64,000 nucleotides of DNA from Anoplolepis gracilipes (lineage: Eukaryota; Arthropoda; Insecta; Hymenoptera; Formicidae), in assembly GCF_047496725.1 (NCBI RefSeq), contig NC_132982.1, forward strand, positions 3,813,501 through 3,877,500, given 5' to 3'. Shown here one piece after another: positions 37,101-50,242 of this stretch. A program made the translations under genes and the position numbers. Position 1 is the first letter of the stretch, and every line of letters starts with the position of its first letter. Below the pieces are notes generated by a model. The model was given only the letters and a program-made list of their open reading frames with translations. It was not told the DNA's origin and did not search any database.

Positions 37101-38278
37101 AAGCAAAAAATTGTTATTTTTGTAAGACACTTACGGATCTCGCAGTGTTCGCCGGTTCTACCTGGAGGACACTTGCACACGTATCCTCCTTGTGGTAGGA
37201 TGTCACAGGTGGCACCGTGCTGGCAGGGTTCGCCGATGCAGGGGTCGAGCGACTCCTCGCAGTTCCTGCCGGTGAACTGCGGCGGACAGATGCATCTGTA
37301 GTCTGGCGGCTCGTACTTCTCTACCGCGTAATTGCTGTGGTCGTAATTGTTCTTCTCGTACTCGAGCTTGTAATCGCACTTGCCGGTGACGCAGCGTTTC
37401 CTCGCGTTCTTCTTGGTCCTCGTCTTTTCGATGGACGTGCAGTGAGAACCTTGGCATCTGACTATGTTCACCCCGCCACCCTTGTTGCCTCGATTGTTCC
37501 TGCTCTTGCCTCTTTTCTGCAGCCTCCTACATTCCCGGCCGTTGCATAGATCCTCCTCGAAGATTGGCTGGCACGTCGCGCCGTTTTGACAGGGTAAATT
37601 GGCGCATGCATTGTCACCACACTCCTTCACACGGTAGCTCTCGAGGACGTCCTTGTCGCGACCCACGTGAAGATCCACGCTGAACCGATTGATCTTCAGC
37701 TTGCGTATGCAGCCGAGAAATCCGTGACTGGTGCCGATATTGTCGTAGACTCTGTTCGGAAAAATCGCAATCTTGCATCTCTAATCTTTCAAAGTCTCTA
37801 ATCAAAAGCGTTAATTAATTTCCTTTTCAATTTAATGACGCAACATTAGCGAATATTACTTGGTGTAATTAGTCGGCATGTTTCCGATGAAAGTGTCTTG
37901 ATTCAGATCCAGAGACTTCAGCATTCCCTGACTTTGCCCGGCCACGTCCTCGCCGTCGTTAAAGATCAGCACTCCGTCCTTATGATATCTCTTAGCCGCC
38001 ACTCTATGGAAGGTCTTCATGGTTATTCTTTCCGATGACGTGAGAACTACAGGTCCGTTTCCCAAATTATATCTGAATTGCACATATCTGAGACACATTG
38101 AAATTATGAGTTTCACAGATCAGACACAGTGATTCTAAAAATAAAAATAACACAATTTCTATTTAATATATTTTCCATTAATATAACACAAACAGTTAGA
38201 TAATATATTCATCAAATTTTTTGAAAAAAAAGAAAGAAGCCGCTTTGATTTAAAAAGCGTATAAATAATCAATCTTGT

Positions 38279-38313
<35 letters not shown>

Positions 38314-41300
38314 AAAATTATGCCAGATGAAAGAATCTGATTCGTGTTGCTTCAACATGCTTGACAACGTTCAAAGAGCATATTTTCGAGAGCGAGGATT
38401 ATCGCGATGAAAGATACCGACCCGTCGACAATAGCCAGGGAAACAAAGTCGCCGGTGCCGTCACTCTTCTGCTGATTGTACAGTATGATTCCGTTGTCCG
38501 CGTAGGTTTTGAACTCGACCTCGATGCTAAATTTGTGATATGCTTTCAGCCGGCTCATCCTGACGTAGCTTTTACCATCAAAGGACGGTATCTCGTAATC
38601 CCGCTTGTTGATCTCCTCGTCGCACAGCAATCCGGTATAATTAGGCCGGCAGATACAAACGAAAGTTGCGCTGGGTAAGTCGATGCACGTCGAGGTCATG
38701 TGACAGGGATACGAGAGGCAGGCGCGAAATTCCTCGGTCGGCGTCACCGTCACGTAATTGGCTGACGACAGAGATTAAGCGTAAGTTAATTTTCTTCCAA
38801 TTTACAACAACGTTGATAATTTATCGCATGGGAGTAGAGTTTGTATAATCGATCGAACATTAACGTAAGTTGCAGGTGAATTATTATGATTTAAGACTCC
38901 GCAAACTTTCTCAATTAACTCTCTCTTCCTTAATATTAATACTCTAATTATGATTTTATTATGATTAATTAATACTCGTTCAACTAATTTGAAATGACGT
39001 TACTTTAATTATAAGAGAAACATTGATACGAACTTCAGTTGGCTAAATATTTATGAAGGAAATAGACGTTGATAAATCGAAGTTTCAGAACTCACCGAAG
39101 CATTCCTGTCGATCGCTAGTTTCCGCGTAGCCCTCGGAGCAGATGCAGCCACCGTTTGAGCACTCGCTGTTAGGTATCGTGCAATCTTTGTCGTCGTTAC
39201 AAAGGTCACCTAGAAGAGCGGTGACCACTCGAATCGTCGCTGGCGTCGGTCGATACGCCGCGGCTACTCCTATAAGAGTTAATCTCATCGTTATCCGTCA
39301 CCAAGATATTGAAAAAAGGTTCAGATATCAAATGTGTATTTCATAGTATTTCTTCGAAAAAAATTTACAGAATTTTAAATTATATATTAAAAAATTCCCA
39401 ATCGAGATAAACATACTTTTTGAAACCATCCCGGAATAATAGACATTGTTATTTTATCGAACCGATGTCGAGATTTCGAATAAAATAAATTTCCACAGTT
39501 TTCATTTTCTGTCAAGTATTATTGCGCCACGTTTCAAAGCATTACAAGCGCTTTTAAAGCATTAATATATTTTGTTTGTGTTAATTCACAATTAACAGTA
39601 AATTAATAAAGTACATGTACTTTACAGTACATAAATGTGCATTTAATTACCGTTTCAAGATGCACTAATTTTTATCTAATTTAAATCTGCTTAAAATCTT
39701 CAACAGAAGAGAATTAGCTTGGGAAGTTGGCGCAGCATTTTTTTAAAAAAACAAATTAAAATTTCCGACTGCAAATTTTCGTTTCTCTTGTAGCTCCTTT
39801 TTATTTCTCTGATAAAAAAAAAAATGCATTGTCCGAGGAAAAAGAACTGACTCGGAAGGGAACATTTTTTACCATGTTTTAAATTATCTCTGTCGATGGT
39901 GATGGTCTCTTGATGAACACGATGGGTGTAATAATATCGTGGGTCCGGCTCTGGTACCAAGAGATGCCGTGTAGATTTGGACAATGGAGAAATAGCTGCC
40001 GCCGGTTGGGTATATTGTACAGCTGTGTATCTCTTAACAGGGAAGTCCGTGTTAACCATAGGGTCGTCTGAAAATATTCATGAATTCCGGTTTTGCCATT
40101 ATCTTTCTTTCGTTCCTCGGCGAAAAATTTTATTTATCAGGACTCATAACAGAAATTTATTTATTGCGAGAACGGTTATTTATTAATGAGTGATTTTTTT
40201 ATTACTCTGGAATCGATGAAAGATTCATAAAGTTATCGTTCAACGATGGAATTTATATTTAAAAACACGTCCTACTTATTTATATTTATCCATTTTGAAA
40301 GGAAATTGAATTAAGCAATTTTCGGCTTCTGCAAATGTAAAAATATATTGATGATCAAATAATAAAAAAAAAACATACAATTAGTTAAAAAAAGTCAGTT
40401 ACTAGTCCTGATTTCAATTATGTCTAATCAGTTACGTTTGTGTAAAAAAATAGATTTTCATCACATATAATATATGTGGCAACATTGTTAGTCGAGAATT
40501 CGCATTTGTCGCGTGTCGCAGTTACGTGTGTGTATGAAATTTTATTATAAAATTATTAATTTTCCCTCATTAAAAGTTGTGACGACGAGGTTTTTGTGAG
40601 AGAGGTATATATGATCATAAAATCGTAACACACAAATGTTTCTCTCTGCTTGTGAGTTTCTGTTAATTAATTTTGAAATAAAATTCTCGTTCAGAGGGAG
40701 AGATTTGTCAAAATAATTGATTCATTTATTTAATTTTTAAGGCTGAGGCAAAGAGTGGGGACATTTTGGCGCTACAAAGAAAAAAAGCTATGTGTTTTGT
40801 CCACAAAGTCATTTTTACAATATACAATCGATGGAAAGTGCACGAGAGTCTCGCGTGTCAAGTTAAATATTCCCGTTCATCCGAATAAGAATTTCGAGAA
40901 TTAATCTGTGCCTCTAAAAAAAATCTTAGCGGAAATCCATATTCATAATCCATTGAAATCGTTCATTCAGCTTCCTGATTTAAATTGCGAGTCTGAAAGC
41001 TACATCCACAGGCTTTAAGAAAAACTTGAAAATCTTTTTAGAAATTCTCTTCTAATCTATCCACTCCTTGCTTCGTATCTCTTGGCTCATCCTTATCTCT
41101 GTATAAATAATTTTCTTTTAAAAAACATAATTTTTTATAACATGATGAGAATAAACAGACTCCCTTATTTTTCGAGCTTTACTCTGCAAGCTCTTTATTT
41201 TTATCTTAGGCAAAAGAAATCTTTTATGAAATTTCATGAAAATTATATATTATTATAAGTAACTCGAGAAATCGATAAAAAAGCTTATCCTGTTTTAATT

Positions 41301-41839
41301 AATGCAAGAGAATTACCGAAATGCAGAATATAACATTGTTTACATCTCAATTATCAAATGCCTTCATTTTACTCTATTTCAAATCAATTTTATCTTTAGA
41401 TTGAAGAAGTTCTAAAATGCTTTAGATTAAAACTGCATTATATAACCATAATAGAACTCTGCCTATTACGTCTATGTCCAGGGGGCATTCAATTTCTCGC
41501 GATACATTATATAAATTATCTTTCTCTCCCTCTTATTTCGTTTCCATTATTTCATTTCCATTTGTGCGTAGAAGGGATTTGCGCCGTCTCGGTATTCGAA
41601 TAGTACCCGAAGAAGAAAGACGCGATAGGCGACGAGGGCGCGTCGGAGTTCCTCTAAATAATGAAAATCGAAAAGCTAATTCTATCGGCTCCGAGTAACG
41701 CGAAACTGTTAACAGGACTCTCTGCAACGGCCTCTTGATGGGATTTTAATTACTTTCCAATTGCCGCATTGCTTCCTATTATTGCCTGTCGAGGATTTCC
41801 GTTACTTTTTCCTCGACAATCGGTCCTCCCTCTCTTCAA

Positions 41840-41880
<41 letters not shown>

Positions 41881-43101
41881 GTTTAGATTTCGAAACCCCC
41901 TTCGTCCTCCTGGGTCCATCTTCTCACGTTCGACAACCCGCTTATTTGTCTCCGTATAATCGATTCATTTATTTACTTCCGCGCTGCGAGAGAACGAGCT
42001 TTTCTCGTTGTCGTCGCTGCAAATATCTCCGGCCTCTTCTCTCATCTCGGAATGGCTTCGGTTCGTTTAAGGGATGAAGATTCCGAGAGAAACTATGCGA
42101 GAGACAGAACGCGCTTCGCGGAAATACGATCCGATGTTATACAATTGACGAATCTATTGCGTTTTCTTTTCCTATGTTGCTTACCGATGGGCAGAATTTT
42201 TATTAAACTTGCAACGTGTTTACGCAGCTCGTGTGATACATTTATTTATTGAATTTATCGATACGTTGTTTCGCTAAAACAATGCGCGTTGCGCTTTACC
42301 AGACAGAATGGTGTAACAAGGGAATCACATCAGCTGGGAGTTTCAATCGAATTTCTTTCCTCTATTATTTACCTGCAATTTCTTTCTGAATGATATTAAA
42401 ATCTTTCGGATTTAAAAGTAAGAGCTTTAAAAAATTTAAATGAGCGTTACATGTATATATATCGTAAAATTTTGAATTAAACTCAATTGACAATTACATT
42501 GAAGGAGGCAATTGATATTGCAAAGAATTGCTGTTTGCAAATGTTATCAGACCTCGTATTATCATCTCGAGTTTCCACGAGATATATCGATAATGCTAAT
42601 ATAACTCGACGTTGTGTATTGATTCATTCCTTCCTCTCTCGCTGATGATTTATTTCAGAACGTCCCATTGGCGAATATTTTCACATGAAAAAGTAAACAT
42701 CGATCGTTCGTGTTTGCGATCAGCTCGTCGTCTCTCAGTTATTTTCCGATACGTGACCTCGATGTCTTCGTAATCCAATCATTATAACTTGCGTTTGTGT
42801 CAAAGACGTCACACGCGCAGCATATATACGCTGACCGATCGTTTGGCCGGGATCCTCTGTTTTACAGGATCCCACCGAGAAGATATCCGAGGACTTCTTT
42901 CCCACAGGAAGCCAAGAAGCCCGACCGTCGCGAGAAATTACGGCATGCATTATTTACAGGATCCAAAGTGCCGGAGCCCATATCGTCCTGTCGTCTCCCT
43001 CTTCTTCTCCTTCTCCTTGGCTTCCCTTGCCATCGCCGTTATCGTCTTCTACTTCGATCCCGTGTGTCGACATGGGCAAAAGGAACAAAAAAGATACATC
43101 G

Positions 43102-43142
<41 letters not shown>

Positions 43143-45535
43143 AGAACCTCCGCGATCTTCCGGCAAAGTCTCTCGGCGAATACTTTCGATGCTAGAGCAA
43201 AAGGGGTGGAGGAGTAACGGCGACAGGGAGGGCGAAGAAAGTGGGAGTCCGCGAGGACGGCGTAATCTGATTTATGTTTGACTCCGGAGGACGAGCTCCG
43301 AAGAAGAACTTTTTAAGAGATTGACTTCCAGCGAGAGAGCCAGATCGGGAAGTAGAAGGGGCGGGAGGGGAGGGAGGGGTGGGGTGGGGGGGAGAGCAGA
43401 CAGAGAGGAGGCTGAGCAATCGAAAATAAGGGGTCGGGGTTCACGGGGTGAGGCAGGAGACTTTAATAGATTCCGACGTTTCGCTCTACGAACTTCGTCA
43501 GGGGCTCGGAATATCTTGGAGGTATGTTAGAAAAGGACGGGGAGAAAGAAAAAAAAGGAGAAGGGGACAGGAAGGGAACTGTGGAAAGCGCGAAGAATCT
43601 TTCTCTTTCTACTTTTTGCACCACGAAGGTTTATCATGCACCCGCGGTGCAAGCTAGATTCGCCGGTCTGATTGAGAATCGGGGACGGAATTTAATGCCG
43701 GCATAATCAACGGTTTGCGAAATTAGATCGCGATCGCGCGAGACCATCCTGGAGTTGTTTGTAATTAGTTGAGAAACTCTCGCTAATGATGCGTACGCGG
43801 TTATTATATCCATGGTCGGGTTCTCGAGGGAAGACGAGAGCAATCGATTAAGTGAGGAGCTGAAATACCTGATATATCATCGTGCGATCCTAGAGAAATA
43901 AAAGTTCAAATAAATGCAAATAAATAAAGTCTCTCAAAAACTATGCTTTCGCACATTTGTCGTTGCAACGTCATAATGGATCTTCAGCCGTTTCTGCTAA
44001 TCAAAAGAGACTTTTCTACGAAGACGTATCCTTGTAGGAAGAAAAATAATCGCGAGAAATTTTATCTACACCGCTAAAACTGTCCCGACTGATAATATCT
44101 CGCGCAACTTTGTCGCTCTCGCATCTCCTCGCGGAATAACTGAGTTGTGCGCGAGTCACGCGGGTCTAATGCTTGTGGCTGGACCGCCAGTTACCGTTTC
44201 TGTGGATGTCGGTTCTTCTCTGGACACGTCCCACGGGCGCCACTTAAGACGAGATCATGCTGGAAGTCCGCGGTGATTTAGTTAAAACCACCTTCGACGC
44301 TCGCTCAGTTTCACGAGTTAACGTTTGCCAACTTTCTTTACGCGCGAACGCGATGGTCGGTTCGCCTCCGGGGATACTTTAATGCGTCTCCGACTAAGCG
44401 AATTTAGAAAGCCTATATTCTTACTGAACCTCCATATTTTTTTCCACAAAAATAATTGCGTGACAAATCATCGAGAAGGTTACAAAAAGTGATCGTACAA
44501 ATCCTACGTAAATATTTAAAAATAAGTGATAATTTAAAAATTAAATATATAAAAATAATTAATTAACTAAAAAACATTTATTTTCTTCAGCTTATTGGTT
44601 TTAAATTTTTTCACTTCTATCTGTATCTTTTATAATTGAAAATGTTGATGCCGACGAATAATAATGATTGTAGTCATGTAATTATGTGGTGTTTTCAGTA
44701 ATAATACTTTTATTATCTCGTGAATTTCTAAGAATTTATCTTGCAATTTCGTATCCTTTCTCTTCAATGCAAGTTCGTTTACTTACTTTGCTTTCTTTCT
44801 TCCTTGGGTTATTTTTTGTTCGTTAGTGATTAAACTTTTCGCGATTCGCGAATTATTAATCACAAGTGTTATTCACGAGAACAATGAGAACGGACTGCGA
44901 TAGATTATAAGAAAGCAAGCAAAGTAGTAGCTGTGCATAGATGTTCCGGGTTGCGGGGGTTATACACAAACATATATATACATGTCAGTAGAAACTTGAT
45001 GAGTTTATTATAATGTTTGGATACAAAGTGGGGTTACTGGTTAGTTTCTCTAGGGCAAAAAGCTGGGCATTTTTTTTTTCAGGCCTCTTCGTAAAATTTA
45101 TTGAAACTTTGAATCTCGTCTATCTTATTTTCAGTAATTTCTGCTCTATAATTAACAACGTTCTACTCGAACAAATCTAAATTGTTATAAACCCATGTCA
45201 CAGAGTGCGCCTGTTTTATATTATTAGGCCGCGATCCTTTCGAGTTCCTTTAAAGAATCTCATTTTTTTTTTTTTTCGACGGCAACAATTACCGTTTTAT
45301 TCAGCAGTTTCAAATACTCTTTTTTTTTCCCTATCATACAAACTTTACATTTTCCGAGAGCGTTGATTACATCAACGATCGTTTATAAACTTTGATTATT
45401 TAAATTTTACCTCATTAATTTAAGGAAACAATGAATCGCTAAATCGCAGATACAGTTTACTCCAGCTGTTGAAGCAACACGGTTTATACAACAATGTACT
45501 GCAATTTCATGTCTTGAGAAGACTAGTTATATAAT

Positions 45536-45592
<57 letters not shown>

Positions 45593-48500
45593 TATATTTT
45601 ATAGAGGCATAAATTATCCTTCTCTTTTCACGCGCGTCGTTTCAACTTTCAACCCTTGGTTTTATTCTCAGATCCTGCCATACACTATATGCATATTTCT
45701 CGATGCACTATCTAACGCGGCTTGACTAGCCGCACCTCGCGTTCTTCGTTTCTACAGGGGGGTGGGGGGTGGGTTGGGGTGTGTTTGTGTGTATAATTCA
45801 TTCGAGCTACTTGTTTACAAGCGCCGCGGGCATTATCTCAGTAGCGTTTTTTTCTCAGTAGAGCAGAACGTAAAGCGATCTGTTCGGCGGTGTACGTTCA
45901 GTGAACAACCCACCTCTGCAGTGGCCGAAGGCCTGCGTGACCACGTCGGCCTGGTGGCGGCACGCGTACAGCCGCAGCTCGCACTCGTTGTCGTAGGTCT
46001 GCCCGTCGCTGCCGCACACCGGCACGGACGGCACGTCCGCCGGGCACGAGGACGGACAGACGCAGTGCGCGCCGCCGATCTCGGTGCAGTGGCCGCCCGA
46101 GTAGCATTCCAGCTCGTTGCAGGACGTAGGTATGGGCGGTATCGTGTCTGCTGCGGATGCAAAACGGATTAGGGGCGCGTTAATTAATAGAATTACGCCG
46201 CGCGTCACCGAGACAGATGTACGATCCAACCGGATCTGCAACGCGCGCCGTGGTGGATCAGGGTGTCATCGTCCGTCCGTTAAAACTCATTACATCGCGT
46301 TACGTTACATTGTTATGTGGAGAAACGAGAGGATATTTGACGCGGAGTAACTTAGGGTGATATTAATTCCCAGGAGAATTTGATTTTCGAGAGAGTATAG
46401 TCGGGTATTAAAGTTTAATTATTGATGGGGACATAAGAAATTATAATTAAATTTTAGATCGTTAATTGGGACTCTATTAGATATCGTAATAGAGTCAGAC
46501 GATTATCTTTGCGCGTGATACCTGAATAACATCCGGTGGGTGTGAGTATCTTGTTGTGGTCGTTGCAGATTGTGCATTTTTGCCCCTGGATGTCAGGTTT
46601 GCAGACACAACGGCCTGTCATCTGTTCGCAGTCCTCTCTGACGGAACCGAATAGCGAACAGCCGCACGCTGTGTTCAGAGAAAAAAACAAGTGAGCCTCA
46701 TCAATTTTTACGGCAAGTAATTAAGATTGTTTACGCTGTCAATCATAAATGTAAATATCTTGGCAATACGTGTACAAGGTAAATAAATAGTTTATTCGAT
46801 AGACGGGGATTGGTCGTATAAATGATTGAAAATATGTCAGGCAACACTTGCTGAATCGTTTCATACATTTGTGTCTGTGCGAAATAAAAGTTTGACAAAT
46901 ATATATTAAAATGACAGAGTCAGGAGAGCGCAGATCCGAAAATCTTACGTATGCATCCCTGATGACCCTCGCTTATTTTCGGCAGTCCCCAGTAACCCGG
47001 CATACATCTGTCGCACTTGAGGCCGCCCACGCCTGGTCTGCATTCGCATTGACCGGTTTCCGGGTTGCAGGTGTCTGATACACTGCCGAGTCTATTGCAG
47101 TTGCACAAACTCGGGCAGCCGGCACCATCCGGGCCGAGCGCGGCGGTCTTGCCATCCGGGCAACAGCCGTGCCATGAATCCGTGCATTTTTGCACCTGGT
47201 TTCCTAGAACTGGAAAAGCACGCAATCGTCACCTGTCCGCGCGAGCGCCTCCAACTTGCAATATAAGTAGAATTGCGTGTTGACTTTTTAATGCAACTTT
47301 GAGATACTTATCCTCTTGAGATTTTCATCCACACGTTCATCTTTATATATTTACCTCTATTTATATTTATGCTATATAAATACAATTTTTATATTTATAT
47401 CTAATATTATTTTTGATATGATCAATATATAAAACATTAATGTTGTATAATTAAGTGTATCGATCGATTTTTCTCGCCAACCTTTCTTGCAGCAACGAGC
47501 GAATCGTGTCGTCTGATGACAGTAACTATTGCTAGGGCAGTCTCTCCGTTCTGGTCCACTACCGCAGTCGTATTCTTTACCTTCGGAGTCTATCAAAGGA
47601 GGATCACCGTTGCAAGGCTTGACTTCCATGCCTGCAAAAGTATCATGGAAAAAGATTTTTAATATCGCATTAATATTTTAATCTCAAAGCAACAATCAAA
47701 GCGAGAATTTACTGCACTCGATGAATTTATCACTTGTTAGTAGGAAAGTATAAAAATAGGAGATGACGTGTTAAAGAGACTATCGCGAAAGCGTCGAGAG
47801 AAGCAAAACCCGTCCTCATCGATCGATTCGAATCTTGCCGATTGCTAGCCAACCTTCGCAGAGATCGAGGGGTCTCAGCCTGAGTTCCTGCTGTCTCTGG
47901 CAAGCCTCCATCTTCATGGCGCAGAGGGAGGAGTAGATTCTGAGGTCGCTACCGCAGACGGGCCGCATATTCTCCGGCGAGATGGAGGCGCAGTCGAATC
48001 TGCAGCTGCACCTGGGAAACCTGTCCGGGCCGAGCTCGCAGGTCGCCTCGAAGTCGCAGTGAATGTCCTTGCAGGCCTCGCGCTCCTGTGTGCTCGTCAC
48101 ATCAGCGATGGTGGTGGCCACGCGGGTCACCGCGAGTGTCGACTTGGTCGCTGTTAGAAGCGGTTAGAGGGTGACGGTTAGGGCGGTTTATCGTAAGCGT
48201 TGTTAGAACGTTAAAGGCAGCCGAATCCTTAATGACATGCGGTTAACGCGCTTCCGATATAAGCGTTAAGGTATCCCGCCGTTCTAATAAGCGTTCTCGC
48301 TTCCTGCGACCGTTTTGCGAAAACTATTTTCAATTACGCGCCCTGTTACACGGTAGCAGCAACTTCGCAAGATTACAGGGAAGGCACGTGTGAAACGTGT
48401 GAACGTCTTTGAAACTTCACAAGTGCGTCCCGCGCCTCGAGCGTCTTAGCTCAAAGAGGTTGCGAGTCGCGTTGCGTCAGACATGAACGTTCAAACTCGT

Positions 48501-48733
48501 TGATAAGCCACAATGTAAAACCGTGCGATAAGCATTTTGCCTGCCAAACGCTATAGGATGATCTTTTAAAAACTTTGTGATCACGGAATTAAAATTAAAT
48601 TACAAAAGCTTTTCAAATTTATATACTCGAGTTCTCTTTTTTTTTTTCTACATTTATCTCGCGAATCTTTTAAGACTGCATATTCGCTATTGCAAAATAT
48701 TTTAATTAACTGAAGAAAGACTTTCGCCAGCAA

Positions 48734-48765
<32 letters not shown>

Positions 48766-50192
48766 GGACCCGGTTACTATATAATTTCAGTAACATACTC
48801 AACGCCGCCACGGCCAATCTGTCACCGCAGTCCCCGTAAAACGTGACGTGCAACGTGGGCAATTTGGGATCCCTGCCGCAGGCTGCTCGTTGCAGCTCGC
48901 ACTCGGACTGGTAAGTTTTCACGTCGCTACCGCAAACGAGCTCGCCGTTGCTATCTGGACAGACCTCCGGACACACGCACACCCCCGCCACGCAATGCGC
49001 GCCGTGATCGCACTTCACCCTCGTGCACAGTTCTGGAAAACGTTTGATTTTCTCTCCTTAGTCACCAATTGGATCGTCGATTACAAAAGCACATGAAATT
49101 GTGTATTTAAAGAAATAATGTAGGAAAAAAATATCGATGGAATAATATTTAAGTGTTTGCGAATTAACGAGAAAAGAAAAAATACTACAACCTGTTTTCT
49201 TGTTTTTCGAAATATATAAAAATTACTGTCGTAGAAGGAAAGGAAGTAGGACTGTTGTTATCTGGTCGCAGTATCAGCTCATCGCATTAGCTCGCATTTA
49301 CGAAGAACATGAAATATATGCTGCTTACCGCAGTCACCCACGTAGCTAATGGTGATGAGGGTCTGGCTTGTACAAGACGCCCTTTTCAAGGCGCATTCAT
49401 TTTCATAGGTCACTCCATCGGATCCGCAAACCTTTTCCGCACCCGGCGGCTCTTTTACCTGTACACACAGTTACGAATATAATTATATAAAATGACACGT
49501 GCGGAAGAAGATGAAAATAATTTTACATCTCGAGGTAAAATCTCTGCCTGATATCACACTATGTAAAGAGAATTTTTGTTCAAGAACGATAATAAAAATG
49601 ACACGTGTACACGTGTTTTGTTGCAGCAAAGAGGAATAGATGGGAAGATAAATTTAAAAGAGCAAAGGAAGTTTTAAAAGTAAAAGTTTAAAGTAGAAAA
49701 GAGAAAGAGGGAATGAGAGAGACAAGGTCTCTCTGCGTGTCTCACTTGTTGCGCAGGAGATGTATGGTGCATTTGATGGACAGCAAGGTGAGGTCGGGGA
49801 ATAGCAGGAGGAGATTACGCTGCAATATAGCACGGGAAAGAGCAAAACTTAATTAGCTCGGCTGTCATATTCGCGACTCCTCCTGTTTGCTTATTACACT
49901 CGTGTCCGTACATCCTTTGTCACAGTTATATCGGTCAGCTGTGCGCATGTATTTCAATAAAAGTTGATTGATGAACGAGAAATTTATTTTTCACCGAAAG
50001 TGTGCCTAACCCGATTCACGCTTAATCAATTTTAATTAAATCTAATTAATGATATAAAGTAAATATAATTATTGTTTATAATTTGACAATAAATTGCATT
50101 GAAAACATAATTAATGGGCAATTAATATGCGATGAATTATTCGGTAGAAACAATCACAAATATAATTGATAATTTATATAAGTAATTTGCAT

Positions 50193-50242
<50 letters not shown>

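Larger units (their letters stand above)
40068..45913 (-). other. agrin intron between Kazal 7 and the linker exon
   Basis: A 5.8-kb interval with no exon I can support. It contains (CT)n at about 41850-41878, (GA)n at 43107-43138, a G-rich run at 43358-43392, (AT)n at 45538-45584 and a G-rich run at 45757-45779. A missed exon, for example a SEA domain, cannot be excluded. Confidence 0.55.
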
